From Brachypodius melanocephalos (lineage: Eukaryota; Chordata; Aves; Passeriformes; Pycnonotidae): DNA of 64,000 nt. Position 1 is the stretch's first letter; every line of letters starts with the position of its first letter. Location of the stretch: assembly GCA_013398615.1 (NCBI GenBank), contig VZSR01003818.1, positions 567,034 to 631,033 of the forward strand. The letters are read 5' to 3'. The notes below the pieces were generated by a model that saw only the letters and a program-made list of their open reading frames with translations, ran no database searches and was not told where the DNA came from. Below, in pieces: positions 1 to 10,599 of the stretch. The position numbers and the translations under genes are program-made.

Positions 1-292
1 ACCCCTGCCCTGCTCCTGCACACAGCAGCTGTGGCAAACACCCTCCCCTCGCTGTCCAGTGCCATGGGACAAGCAGTGAAAGCACCCATGCTGCAGGCAT
101 TGCATGCCCTGCTCCCTCCCAAGCAGTCCCCTCATCGGCTGCTGGCTACAGTCAGGGAGTCCCAGGGATTTGCTGCACACTCAGAGCTTCCCAAAAAACC
201 AGCCAGGCCCTCCCACACCCCCAGCCCTACATCCCGACCTCCCACCCATCGCTGTTCTCTTGTCCCCAGGGGCTGCAGCACCCCAGCCCCAC

Positions 293-313
293 CTTGGTGT
301 TGGGCACCTCCAT
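293..313 (-). CDS. HCRT: HCRT (prepro-orexin/hypocretin), exon 1 coding part; rest off left edge
   Basis: HCRT encodes the precursor of orexin-A and orexin-B, secreted neuropeptides of lateral hypothalamic neurons controlling arousal and feeding. The minus strand carries ATG at 313-311 and seven codons (MEVPNTK), followed directly by a GT donor (AAG|gtgggg at 293/292). In mammals HCRT exon 1 also codes for exactly the first seven residues (human MNLPSTK), and the P-x-T-K ending matches. A TATA box lies about 90 bp upstream of the ATG. Human HCRT sits next to GHDC, also present here, which supports the call. The remaining signal peptide and both orexin peptides belong to exon 2. No orexin core (NHAAGIL) is readable between 292 and 1, so exon 2 must lie left of the window. 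The identification rests on a very short coding stretch plus structure and synteny. Confidence 0.75.
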
Positions 314-402
314 CCTTCCTGGGGTCTTCAGGTGGCTGAGCGGCTCTGGGGCATGTCCCATCGGGCAGCCAACAGCGCAGCACCCTGCACTGCCACTGCC
401 AC

Positions 403-408
403 TTTATA
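403..408 (-). promoter_or_regulatory. HCRT: HCRT core promoter TATA box
   Basis: The minus strand reads CTATAAAGT here, a consensus TATAAA. A start site 25-30 bp downstream would fall near 375-380, giving a 5' UTR of roughly 60-65 nt before the ATG at 313. TATA-driven transcription suits a gene expressed in one small neuron class. The start site is inferred from spacing only. Confidence 0.7.
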
Positions 409-419
409 GGGCCCAGCAC

Positions 420-1132
420 AATAGGGCTGCCAAAAATACCACTGGGGCAACGGGAGCGACGGGTCTCTGGGAGACGTGGGAGCGCTGTGGCCGTAGCTCG
501 GAGACCGTCCAGGCCTTTCCCCTCATTTGCAGCTCCCCATTGTGAGGGTACTCACTGGATGGGGTGCCTGGCACTAATGAGGCTGTAATTGTCCATGGGC
601 CGTGCTGCTGGGCTGGCACAAAGAGGATGAAGGTCAGCACTGACCGGCNNNNNNNNNNNNNNNNNNNNNNNNNNNNNNNNNNNNNNNNNNNNNNNNNNNN
701 NNNNNNNNNNNNNNNNNNNNNNNNNNNNNNNNNNNNNNNNNNNNNNNNTTCCCCAGGGCTGGTGAAGGCCAAACCTGCAGCCCTGGGGAGGGTGGGCAAG
801 AGCCCAGACCTGGGGCTGCTTTTCCAAGTGGCATCTGGCACAGCAGGCTGGGGGCATATGCACATGGGCACCAGGGTACCAGCATCCCCACTGGCCCCTC
901 GGCTGAGTACTGGCTCCAGATGCAGATGGAGGAGATGGATGAGTCCTCTTGGAGCTTGGTGGAGCAAGAGGGAGCAGGGACATTTCTCCTCAACCTCTCC
1001 ACTGAATCCTGGTGCAAGCCCTTCAACACGGCAGAGCACAGGTGCCCACGTTCCCCAGGCAGGCTGAGGCTCCCTGCTCCCAGCCCCTGTGGCCAGGGGT
1101 GCTCAGTCCGGGCCCCGAGCCTCAGACCGGGG
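420..1132 (-). promoter_or_regulatory. HCRT upstream region / intergenic spacer to the PLC-like gene
   Basis: This roughly 0.7 kb stretch separates the HCRT TATA box from the stop codon of the PLC-like gene, so it must hold the proximal HCRT promoter and the PLC-like 3' UTR. Between 570 and 595 are homeodomain-type sites (ACTAATGAGG, TGTAATTG). At 632-645 there is an inverted repeat of the nuclear-receptor half-site (GGTCA, four bases, TGACC). It is broken by a 100-base assembly gap at 649-748. No polyadenylation signal for the PLC-like gene was seen in the readable part. Mammalian HCRT has conserved upstream elements in its proximal promoter; whether these motifs correspond is not known. Confidence 0.5.
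649..748. other. 100-base assembly gap
   Basis: Exactly 100 N, a placeholder of unknown true size, in the HCRT upstream region. Confidence 0.99.
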
Positions 1133-4100
1133 TCAGCAGGACGCTGTGTCACCACCTCCGTCTGTCTCAGGGATGGGCTCCAGCGGGGCTTGCAGCCGAG
1201 AGGGCTCCGGCGAGGCTGATCCGTTCCTGCCAATGCCGCAGGACTGTCCCGCATTGTGGATCTGCCACAGGTTGTCCAGTGCCTCCGCCTTGGCATGCTT
1301 GAGGAGGTCAGCCTGGCCCTGCGGGGAGGAGACATCGTGGGGCAGGGTGTGTTAGGTTGGAGGCAGGAGAGTGACGAGGCAGGGCAGGGCAGGGCAGGGC
1401 AGGGCAGGGCAGGGCAGGGCAGGTGTGTCCTCGCAGCCCTTGCCCCTCACCTTGAGGACAGTGATGTTCCAGGCGAAGCTCTCCAGCGCCTTCTGCAGCT
1501 TGCGGCCCCGCAGCCCTTCCTTGGTCTCGATGCGGTGCAGCTCCTTGTGGAAATCCATCCCTGCATTGACGGGAGAGGTGCTCAGTGGGTGCAGAGACGT
1601 TGGCACAGGGACAGCCACCACCCGTGACAACAGGGACCAAGCCAGAGGGATGCCCTTAGCCCACCATGGGGCTGCAGGATCCCCACTGCCCCAGCAGCCT
1701 CACGAATCCTCCATGCCCGGAATGACGGGCCAGTGGAACCCCCAGCTGCAGCATGTGGCCGTTCTGGACCCTGGAGACCACGAGGTCTGGAAGGGCAGTG
1801 AAGACCCTTGGCAGAGGCACAACTCTGGCACTCCATGGCTCATCTTGGGGGGAGCCAGAGCAGAGCCACCAGACCCCACTATGGGAGCGCGGGCCCCGTC
1901 ACCGTGCCCCACGTGACATCCCCGTGAGTGGGTGCTATATTTACCCCTCCTGACGCAGCACCGGCTCCGGGCCCACGCGAGGGCTCCCACGCAGCTCCCT
2001 CGCCCTCGTGCTGCCAATCACCAACACCCACGGCCCCGCACCCCCACCACAGCCTGCAGCCCCTCCCTGGACCCCCCGCTCCTGCCAGCCGGGTACCGGC
2101 TGTGCTGGCACCACACGGGCTTGTCCACGGCACAGCCAGGGTGGAAACAGGGACAGGCAGCACCAGGGCACGGGGGTGGGGGCTGCAGCTGCCAAATTGC
2201 TGCCCACCCCCACCCTGAGTGGCTGCACGCCCCAGAATCGCTCTGCCCTGCAGCACTCCAGCGCAGCAGCCAGAGCAGTGCAGGAGGGCACAGCACCAAT
2301 CTGTGCTCTGCAGCTTGTGCCCCACTGCTCTGCTCCCCCAGCGCTCACAGCAGTGGCAGAGCTGAGCCAAGAGCTTGGGGAGATTTCTGTCTGCCGCGTA
2401 GGCAGGGAACAAACACGGCTGGTGGCAGCAAGGCTGGCATGGTGGGGACAGCAGAGCAGGGCCCTCTCCTTCTTCCCCAGCCCCTCCAGCTCCTGACACT
2501 CTCCCAGCCTCATGGAGAGCCCACAGAAGCCCCTGGAGCTGCTGGGGCTATCCCTGTGGGTCTCAGCCAACAACATGCAGCCATTGGGGCTTGGAGTGGG
2601 GCCAGGGGTCCCAGGCAGCTGCCAGAGTGGAGGCACCTGCTGGGAGGACCAGGGCAGGCAGCAGCAGCACCTGCCTGTGTGGGTTCTGCCATGTGTTTGG
2701 GAAGTCTTAACACTCAGTTGCCATTTCTGCCGTCAGCCCCAGCCTGTTATTTCTGGCACTAATTATGTTCTGGTTTTTGACAGCTAATGACTCTTCTCTG
2801 CTTCCTCATCAGCCTCCTCCACTCTGCTTGCTCCCTACCACAGAGCTCTGCAGCCCACCCACCCACACCCTGCCCCAGTGCAGGAAGCCCTGAGCCCCAG
2901 CACCCCAGGGCATGCCTGGGTCCACAGCCAGAGCCACAGTGGAGCTGGGGCTGCCCTCCAGGACCCACCTGCCTGCTGTGCCTGGATGAGCTTCCCGTAC
3001 ACCGCGTCGGCAGACTCGATCAGCGTCCGGCTAGTCTGGATCATCTGGGGAGAGGGGCAGCATGAGGAGCTGGGCAGCATGAGAAGCCAGGCAGCCCTGG
3101 CCCTGTGCCCCCTGGCCAAGTGGGTGGGGAGACAGGGCTCATCAGAAGCTGCCCCCTACACCACCACAGTGCCTGGGGTCTGGCCCTTCCCACCTCACCA
3201 CACACAGCCGGGTATGGTGTGACCAGCACCTGGCCAATGGCCAAGTTCCCTTCAACACAAAAGAAGGAAGCAACTCTGGCTGTGGCTGTTTATGGGATTT
3301 CTCCCATCTGGTGGGACCAGGGCAAGAGACAGGCACAGGGTAGGGGTTGCAGTGTCCGAGGGTCAGACTGATCTGGGCAAGCGTGTGCCTTGGCAAGACT
3401 TCTCCCTGGGCAGCCCTCATGCAGTCCCCTGGCCGCTCACCTTCACCTGCCCCAGGATGGGTACAGTGAGTTCAGGGTTCCCCATCCTTGGACCTTCTGA
3501 TCCATCCCACAAAACCTGCCCAGGTTCATCCTACAAGACGTACTCAGGTTCATCCCACCAAAACTGCCCAGGTTCATGCCATAAAACCTGCACCACCACT
3601 GGATGCTGGTCCCAGTGCCACCGATCCCAGGGAGCCTCCCCAAGGAGCCGAGCCCTTACCGTCTCGTAGGCAGTGAGGACCTTGCGCAGCAGGTCGGGGA
3701 TGGGGCCCTGGGCCTCCATGGGGGGGTACTGCTCTGCCAGGTTGAGGGTGACGCTGGGTGCGCTGTCACTGTGCAGCAGCCATGTGGACACTGTCAGGAT
3801 GCACTGCTTCATATTGGCAGCGGGTGTCAGCCCACACAGCTCCTTGAAGGACACCAATGCATTCTGCAGAGATCAGTGTCCAGTGTCAGGAGTTCAGCTG
3901 GGAGCACCCCCCAGAGTCCCCCGACACAGGAACACCCTCATTTCCCACAGCTCTCTGCTCCAGGTAAGGGTCCTCACTCACGTCCCCCAGGAAAAGGGGG
4001 ACGGCCTGGCTCCCCACCACTCTCAGCCCAGCCCCATCCTCCCCTGCAGAAACCACATCCCCCAGTGCCTCTGCAGGGTCCGTACCTGTACATTCTCTCG

Positions 4101-6575
4101 CAGGTCAGTGGCCTCCCGCAGCGGCTGGGTGGCCGTCCGGAAGACTTCATCGATGGCTTTGATGCCAGTGGCCTTGGTGGAAGTGTACTCCCGCACTCGG
4201 CGGCCCCGCCGCCCTGCCAGCCCCCGGCGGTGCCCCTTGCCCCCGCCACGGCGGTCAGTGATGGCCACGTGCACAAAGAGGGTGGCGTGGGGCAGGGGCT
4301 CCCCAGCCAGCGACTGGAGGGGGACGTGGCGGTAGCCAGGCTGCAGGCACTCAAAGGGGATGGTGTACTGGGCAATGAACTCATCCCCGATGTAGTCATC
4401 GTCCAGCACAACAAAGCGCAGGACGGCCAGCTCCGGCAGGTTGATCTGGAACTCCAGGCTCTCGTCGAAGATGGGGTTGTCCCCGCTCTGCAGGGCTGTC
4501 TTGGTGCGGTGCTCAGCACAGTCGGCCGGGATGCCATGGATTTCAGCACAAACGTATGGCTCCACAACTTCTCCCTTGGCCCCCGAACCCTTGGGCTTGG
4601 GCAGGTTCTGCCCGCTGATGACCTTGAGGTGTAGGAGCTGGGCAGGCACCCCGGGCAGGGAGTCCTTGGCGTTGGCACTGAAGTAGGAGACCTCCTCCCG
4701 CATGATGGCCGGGCGGAGGACGTAGCCACAGGCCCCATTCTGCCGGAACCAGCCTGCATTCAGGTCCATCATGAGCCCTGGTGTCTGGTAGTTCATAGCC
4801 ACCATCTGGCAGCCACACTTCCAGAAGTCCTGGGGGTTCATGTTGCTGGCGTCGATGCGCATGGGGCTGGGGTAGATGCGGGAGAGAAACCGCTTGTTGT
4901 AGCTGACCAGCTCAGCCGGGCACTCGTTGGCGAAGCGTCCCGCCTCCACCTCGCTGAAGGAGCACATCTCCCAGTAGCGTTGCCCACGTCTGGAGCTCTC
5001 AAAGTCCTGGAAGGGGACTGCCTGGCAGAGGCTCACCAGCTCCGAGAGCTCACGGCTGAGGCGCACCCGCCGCAGGCCCCCTCCCTCCGGTGCCTCCCGG
5101 TCCTCCTGGCCCAGTCGCCGCGCCAGCTCCCAGCCTTCCTCCTCGTCCGACACCTCCCCCTCGCTGTCCTCGCAGGTGGGCGGCAGCTTCTTGCCCTTAA
5201 TGAGGATGCGGCCCTTGAGCTCCTCCGGGGAGGGCAGGTAAGACGCCACAGGGTTGGGGGGCTCCAGGTACAGCTTCTCCCCCAGCGTCTTGCGCAGGCA
5301 CTGGGCAGCGAGTCGCTGCTGGGGGGCCGAGCAGCGCACCACCAGGCAGAGGATGAGGGGGTAGGCGGAGGCAGTGAAGGCGTGCTGGTCAATCAGCCCC
5401 ACCACAGCTCGGAAGGGCACGCAGGAGGCAGCGGAGGGGCTGGTGTAGACCACGGGCTCACCCTCAGGGCCATCCCACAGCACCAGCTCGATGCTGCGGC
5501 AGCCCAGGCCCAGGGCACTGATGTAGCCACTGATGTCTGAGCGGCCCCAGAAGTTGTCCTCCAGCAGGCAGGCGCTGTGAGCAGAGCTGATGTAGTAGTG
5601 AGAGAGGGGCTGTGCCATGTCCTGGCAGACCTTGCGGTGCTGCGGGTCAAAGATGGAGCAGTCAGCAGAGAGCAGGTAACGCGTGAAGCCGTCGATGGCC
5701 AGGTAGCCCTTCTCCCGGCCCTCCTTGGAGGGTTCATACTTGCTGACGATCTCCAAGCACTTCTCCTCTGTCACCCCCTCCATGCCCTGCTCCACCTCCA
5801 GGAACATCAGCAGGTCCTTCACACCCAGGTATTCCTTGTTGCTGGAGAACTGGACCAGCAGGAAAAAGATCTCAGGGCGGGTGCAGAGCTCGCAGTATGC
5901 CTCCACAAAAAGGTCACAGGCCACCTCCATGCCAGGACGCTCGCTGGCCTTCTGCAGCTCCTTGAACTTCAGCTCAATGGTGGAGGTCTTCATGCCAGGG
6001 TTGAGTGCCTTGATCAGCTGCACAGCCCGGGACACAGGGATGTGGCCAGACTTCTCCAGATCAGCAAGATCGAAGACGGAGGAGATCCAAGACGTCCGGA
6101 GGCTGGGGTGGCCAGTCCCAGGTGCCTCAGGGCTGTGCTTTCCGTAGGACACCAGATAGCGCAGCCCCATCACCCAGGCACTCACCACATCTGCTGAGCT
6201 GGCCACCAGGTCCAGGGACTCATAGTTGTCTCCGTAGATGATGGAGAAGGCGCACTCATCAGGGAACTGGTCTGAGAGGCCATTGCTGCGCAGGACAGGC
6301 GTCTTCTTGCCCACTCGCACCTCTTTGACTGATTTGATCTCAATCTTGGCCTTCTCTGAGTCCTTCTTGGAGGGCTCCCAGCGCACAGAGCGCATGTCAG
6401 CGTCCAGCACGAAGAAGCGGCTGTACATGCGGGAGTTGGAACGCACCTTCTTCAGCTCACAGCCCTCCAGCATGAGGGAGATGCAGGCAGCTGTGCTGTT
6501 GATCTTGCGGTCATTGGGCATGGAGCTGAAGGACACTGTTTTCTTCTTCTGTGGCGGCCGCTGCCGAGAGCCATC
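1133..6575 (-). CDS. Inactive phospholipase C-like protein (PRIP family, PLCL2-like), exons 2-6
   Basis: PRIP/PLCL proteins are cytosolic scaffolds that bind inositol phosphates, PP1 and GABA-A receptor partners but do not hydrolyse PIP2. Exons: 6575-4086, 3863-3660, 3044-2969, 1560-1451 and 1318-1133 (stop TGA at 1135-1133), all with GT/AG sites and compatible phases, giving 1021 residues. The giant 2490-nt second exon is the hallmark of PLCL1/PLCL2. Within it: a PP1-binding KKTVSF motif at the start, PH domain (about residues 30-140), EF-hand-like region (150-290), X box (300-450), acidic linker, Y box (510-625), C2 domain (645-770). Catalytic positions are degraded: the first His is kept (codon 5579-5577), but the ELD motif is ELV, the second His is Pro and the Ca-ligand Glu is Val. 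Sequence is closest to PLCL2. Exon 1 (human PLCL proteins have about 100 residues before this point) was not found. An in-frame ATG at 6647 upstream of the acceptor is a less likely start. Confidence 0.9.
1380..1423. repeat. (GGGCA)n pentanucleotide microsatellite
   Basis: About eight and a half perfect tandem copies of AGGGC in the last intron of the PLC-like gene, only about 30 bp from the exon that ends at 1451. On the transcribed strand this is a C-rich TGCCC run. Confidence 0.95.
3500..3594. repeat. 24-bp minisatellite, about four diverged copies
   Basis: Units of the type CAGGTTCATCCCACAAAAC recur at 24-bp spacing in the PLC-like intron between the exons ending at 3660 and starting at 3044. 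Copies differ at a few positions each. Confidence 0.8.
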
Positions 6576-6670
6576 CTGCCAGGGTGGGAAAGGGGCAGAG
6601 CCATCAGGGAACAGCCAGGCAGCACACGCCTCACCAGTTCCTGGCATCCTCCTGCCCCACAGTCCCCCTG

Positions 6671-6786
6671 CCCCAGCCCAAAGCAGTGTGTAGCACTACC
6701 CCAGGGTGCCCCAGCCCAAAGCAGTGTGTAGCACTACCCCAGGGTGCCCCAGCCCAAAGCAGTGTGTAGCACTGCCCCAGGCTGCC
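6671..6786. repeat. 38-bp tandem repeat, three copies
   Basis: Three near-identical consecutive copies of a 38-bp unit containing AGCAGTGTGTAGCACT. The third copy carries two substitutions. It begins about 95 bp upstream of the acceptor of the giant exon of the PLC-like gene. Confidence 0.95.
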
Positions 6787-7289
6787 CCAGCACCACGCTA
6801 AGCCCAGTCCACACCAGTCCGCCCCTCTCCTGGGGGCTGGGAGCCAGCTCCATCCCTGGCTTCTCTCATAGCTCACTGCCTGGCTTATTTTAACTCTGCT
6901 TTCCTTCCTTCCTTCCTGCTCCTGGCCCTGAGCTGGATCCTTCCCCACTGCTCGCTCACCCTCACAGGCACAGCCGTGAGCCAGCAGCCCAGCACAGCCC
7001 CTGTCTCCTTGGTCTGGGGACACCAGAGGAAAACAGACACCCGGCATGTGATGCATGAGCAGAGCTGCTCCTAGGGAGCCCAGGACAGACCCCTCGCTCT
7101 TCTGCAAGGAGTGAGGCAGGACAGCCCCTGCCAGTGCCACATGCTGGGGACAACCACAGCCACGGCTCTGTCCCACAGAACGCAAGGTCACAAGGGCATG
7201 GGCTGTTTGCTGCCGGCACCTCATGCCCACATTCTGTCCTGCCTCCCTGCTGGGAGGGGGGACCCAGCTGCCACGGGGCTGGCAGGGGC

Positions 7290-7400
7290 AGGGGATAAGG
7301 GCCAGGAGTGTATTATGGGATGGATTTCATTAAGCAGCACAGTAGGAGGAGATTTAATCCACTTCTTCAAGATTACAGTGAGTCATCTCTAATCTGGTGG
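7290..7400. promoter_or_regulatory. Candidate non-coding regulatory element with K50-homeodomain motifs
   Basis: A sharply AT-rich island in GC-rich DNA with a GATA-like GGATAAGG, CATTAAGC, TTTAATCC (GGATTA on the other strand, an OTX/PITX/CRX-type core), AGATTACA, an AP-1-like TGAGTCAT and CTAATCTG within about 110 bp. There is no coding potential. Function is inferred from motif density only. Confidence 0.35.
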
Positions 7401-8814
7401 TGTCTCTGTCAGAGGCAGGTCCTGCTCAGCTGCCCAGGTTGGAGGTGAGGGGTTGCTCCCCTCCGGTTCCCACAGAGCTTCCATTGCTCCTGCACGGGGC
7501 TGTGCCTGGGCAAGCACATCCCGTGCCTGATCCTGGAGGGTCAGGATCTGCCCCACGGGATCAGGCAGCCACAGTCAAGGGCATTCGGGATAGGCCATAT
7601 AAATGGATGTACGGTTTCCCCAGGGAATGGGAATCCTCCAGGGATGCCCCGGACACAATTGCCCAGAGAAGGAGGAACCAGCATCAACCCTCAGCCCCCT
7701 GTTAGAGCCAGGCATATCCTACTATCCTGGAGCTTGGATGTGGTGGCTGTTTGCATCCTCTCGCTGCCAGATTGCTCCAGGGAGCTGGCTGAGCTCCAAG
7801 ACCCTGCCTCGGTGCCAGCCATCCCGGGTCGGCAGGCGCTCAGCGGCAGGTCACGCCATCGGCCAGCCCTGCGGGGAAGGACCCGACGCCGGATGCTTCC
7901 TGCATGCTGCAATCTGAGCACCCCACTGACGGGCAGCCCGAGCCCCCAGCTCGCCGCGGGGCGATGGGCACCGAGGGCTGCACCTCCTGGCCCGGGCAGG
8001 ACCCCCGCCCCTCTGCAGACCCGCTCCCCGCCCGGCGCACCCACCCCGGGCGGCTCCGCACCGGGCCCCACAGCTGAAAACAGGAAATCCATCCGGAAAG
8101 GAAACACGGGCGGGGGGCCTGCGTGCACCCAGAGCCAGGGACCTGCTTCCAGCTGTGCCCGCCGCAGGCAGCCAGATGCACCCCACCGGTCCCCCGACCA
8201 CCCCGGCTCACGGTGAAAGCCCAAAAGCCCTCCCTGCAGACCCTCACCCTCCCAGGCTGAGATAGGGGAGGGGATGCCCACGGCAGAACTTTGGGGTGCA
8301 GATGAGTGGCACAGACCCAAGAGCGCCCTGCAGCACACAGGCTCTGCTTCTGCGTCTGCACGGGCAAACAGCAAGCAGAGGATGCGAGGAGTGTCCCTTC
8401 TGCAGCTGCCCTACACTCCTCACTGCGGCCTGGGGACCGGCAGAGAAGAGCCTCTGCTCCCTGGCAGCCCCTTCACAGGCTGTTCCAGGTGGTCTTCAAC
8501 CCGGGGGACAGCCCACAAAGTGCTAGGTGAGGCGTGGCAGGAGCAACGCAGGAAGCTGACGAGTAGGGCAACAGTGGAGCCAGGAGGACACGGTGCCCAC
8601 GGCCCTGAGAGCATGGAACACCCCCAGACAGAGGGCAGAGCTCCGGCTGGAGCAGGGATCCTGCTCGCTGTGCCACCGAGCCGGCAGGGAGTAGGCAGGG
8701 CTCCACAGAGCACAGCACAGACCACGATGCCAATGTCGACCACGATGCCAGTGGTGAGCGTGGGCTCGCAAGGGGGGCGCGTTCCAGCCCAGCTGCCCGC
8801 CTTGCCCAGTTCTG

Positions 8815-8960
8815 CCGCATGTGTTAAGCACCTCTTCAGCCAATTATCTCCCGCATTAGTGCCCTGGTGAGTGCTGATGCCCTAATCTCAGCCTCCACGT
8901 GACGGCCACTGTTACCGGCCACGTAACCCACTCTCAAAACACAGGATGGAGAAGGGCCCA
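8815..8960. promoter_or_regulatory. Candidate non-coding regulatory element
   Basis: This stretch holds CAATTATC, GCATTAGTG, CCTAATCTCAGC and a CACGTG E-box within about 140 bp. It is flanked by repetitive GC-rich sequence and has no reading frame of interest. The element call is an inference from local composition and motif clustering. Confidence 0.3.
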
Positions 8961-10599
8961 TCAGTCGTCGCTCCCTTCCCTTTATCCCCCAGCCTGGCCG
9001 TGATGTGATTCGTCTGCAGCTGAATTCCCCAGGTCCCGGGTCTCCCCACTACCGCTATCCCAGGCTGGGTGGCGTGGGCAGGGGTGCAGGCAGGCAGCAG
9101 CCCCGGAGCTGAGGCAGCGGGAGACCAGGCACAGTCAGGGCTTTTCTACCGTCGTTTGTTCCCTGCCAAGAAGAGAGCGACTGACACATCCACTCCCCGC
9201 GGCACCAGCTGCCACTCCCCGGCGAGGGGCCATGGAGTCAGATCCCAGCAGAGGCAGCACACAGCTCCTTGGGGCTGACACACGATGGGAAGGGGCTTCA
9301 GGAGACAGAACAGCAAAATTCTAGGGAAGGGACACCTCCTGCAGCAGGGAGGAACAGATCCAATACCCCTATATCCCTCTCCAGCATCCTCCCAGCCCAC
9401 GGGACCACCAGCCCCCTCTGCTTTCAGCCTGGGAAGAAGGAAGGGAGCGGGTCCTGTAGCCAGGGCACAGGGACACTGCAGGGGACAGCTCTGGACCCCG
9501 CTGCCCCAGGGCCCCCTCTCTCCACACAGCCAGTGAGTCGCACTTTCAGATTAATTCCTCCAGCCTTTTCTGGAAATCCCAAAAAATAACAGAGCCGGCA
9601 GCTCTTTCCACATGTGCCTCCACTGCTGCTCAAGCCCCGGATGGACTCGGAGATGCACAGCGGATCAGCACAAGCTGGGGACACTGTCCGGGTCTGACCT
9701 CCCACCGGGCCAGCGCTCTCCCCCTCCAGCGCTGGCCCTGGGCCACCCGACCTTCACGTGAGGCCAAATCCCGTGGTGACGCAGGTGGTGACAGGGATGT
9801 GCCCGGCCCGGGCGCAATGAGAGGTTCACCACCCCCAGCCCGCGGTGCCCACGGACGGTCCCTGGGCAAGTAAAGATGCTGGTCCATCCCGGGAGGAGCA
9901 GGAGATCCCGACAAGGTCCCCAAGGAAACCGGGCAACCAAGGAAACAGACGGCAGCAGCCTCTGGCTGCACGGGAGCACCGGCAGGTCTCGGTGCCGTCA
10001 CCGCGTGGGCACGGCCCGGCCGCCCCCGCAACAGTTTGCAGCGAGAGCCCAAGTGGGCGCAGGCAGGGACTCAGGGTCCTGACACCGCTGTCCAGAAAAC
10101 CGGATCCCGGGGACAGAAGAGCGGGGCTGGGACACCACGGAAGCAGCCCCCTCACGGGGTATTAATAGCACCGGAGCAAACCCAGCTTAAAATAGGCTGC
10201 CGAGAGCAGGGAGGCGAGTCCCGGGCGGACGTGACCTATTGTGTCAGCGAGTACCGCTGGCATCAGCACAATCAGGGGGGTTCATTTAGGAAAGCACACG
10301 TGTGATCTGCTGCCCTCCCAGGTGGGAGACCCCTGAGACCCTCCCCGAACCCCGGTCCCCCCACCTGGACCCGGCAACACCAACACCAGGTGTTGGGAGC
10401 AGGCTGCAAGCTGGTCAGGCCAGGCCCAAGGCTCAGTGCTTGTCAGGAGAGAGCACGGGAGAACAGAAGCTGCTCGAGAGGCAAGAGCGGGTGTCTTCTC
10501 ACGGGAACCCAGGGATATCCTGAGCAGCACCGGGTGATGCTGCAGCGTGGCCATGGCACTTGACAGGGTGATCCACGGACACTCCACAGAGCCGGGCCG

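Noticed and set aside
1..292. Possible HCRT exon 2 within the window
   Set aside because: No orexin core or CCRQKTCSCR-like motif in any minus-strand frame; the stretch behaves as intron.
3603..4634. 343-codon plus-strand open frame
   Set aside because: Largely antisense to the C2-domain part of the giant PLC-like exon and running on into the adjacent intron and next exon; a mirror of conserved coding sequence.
4980..6197. Plus-strand frames of about 190-206 codons
   Set aside because: Antisense shadows of the PLC-like exon.
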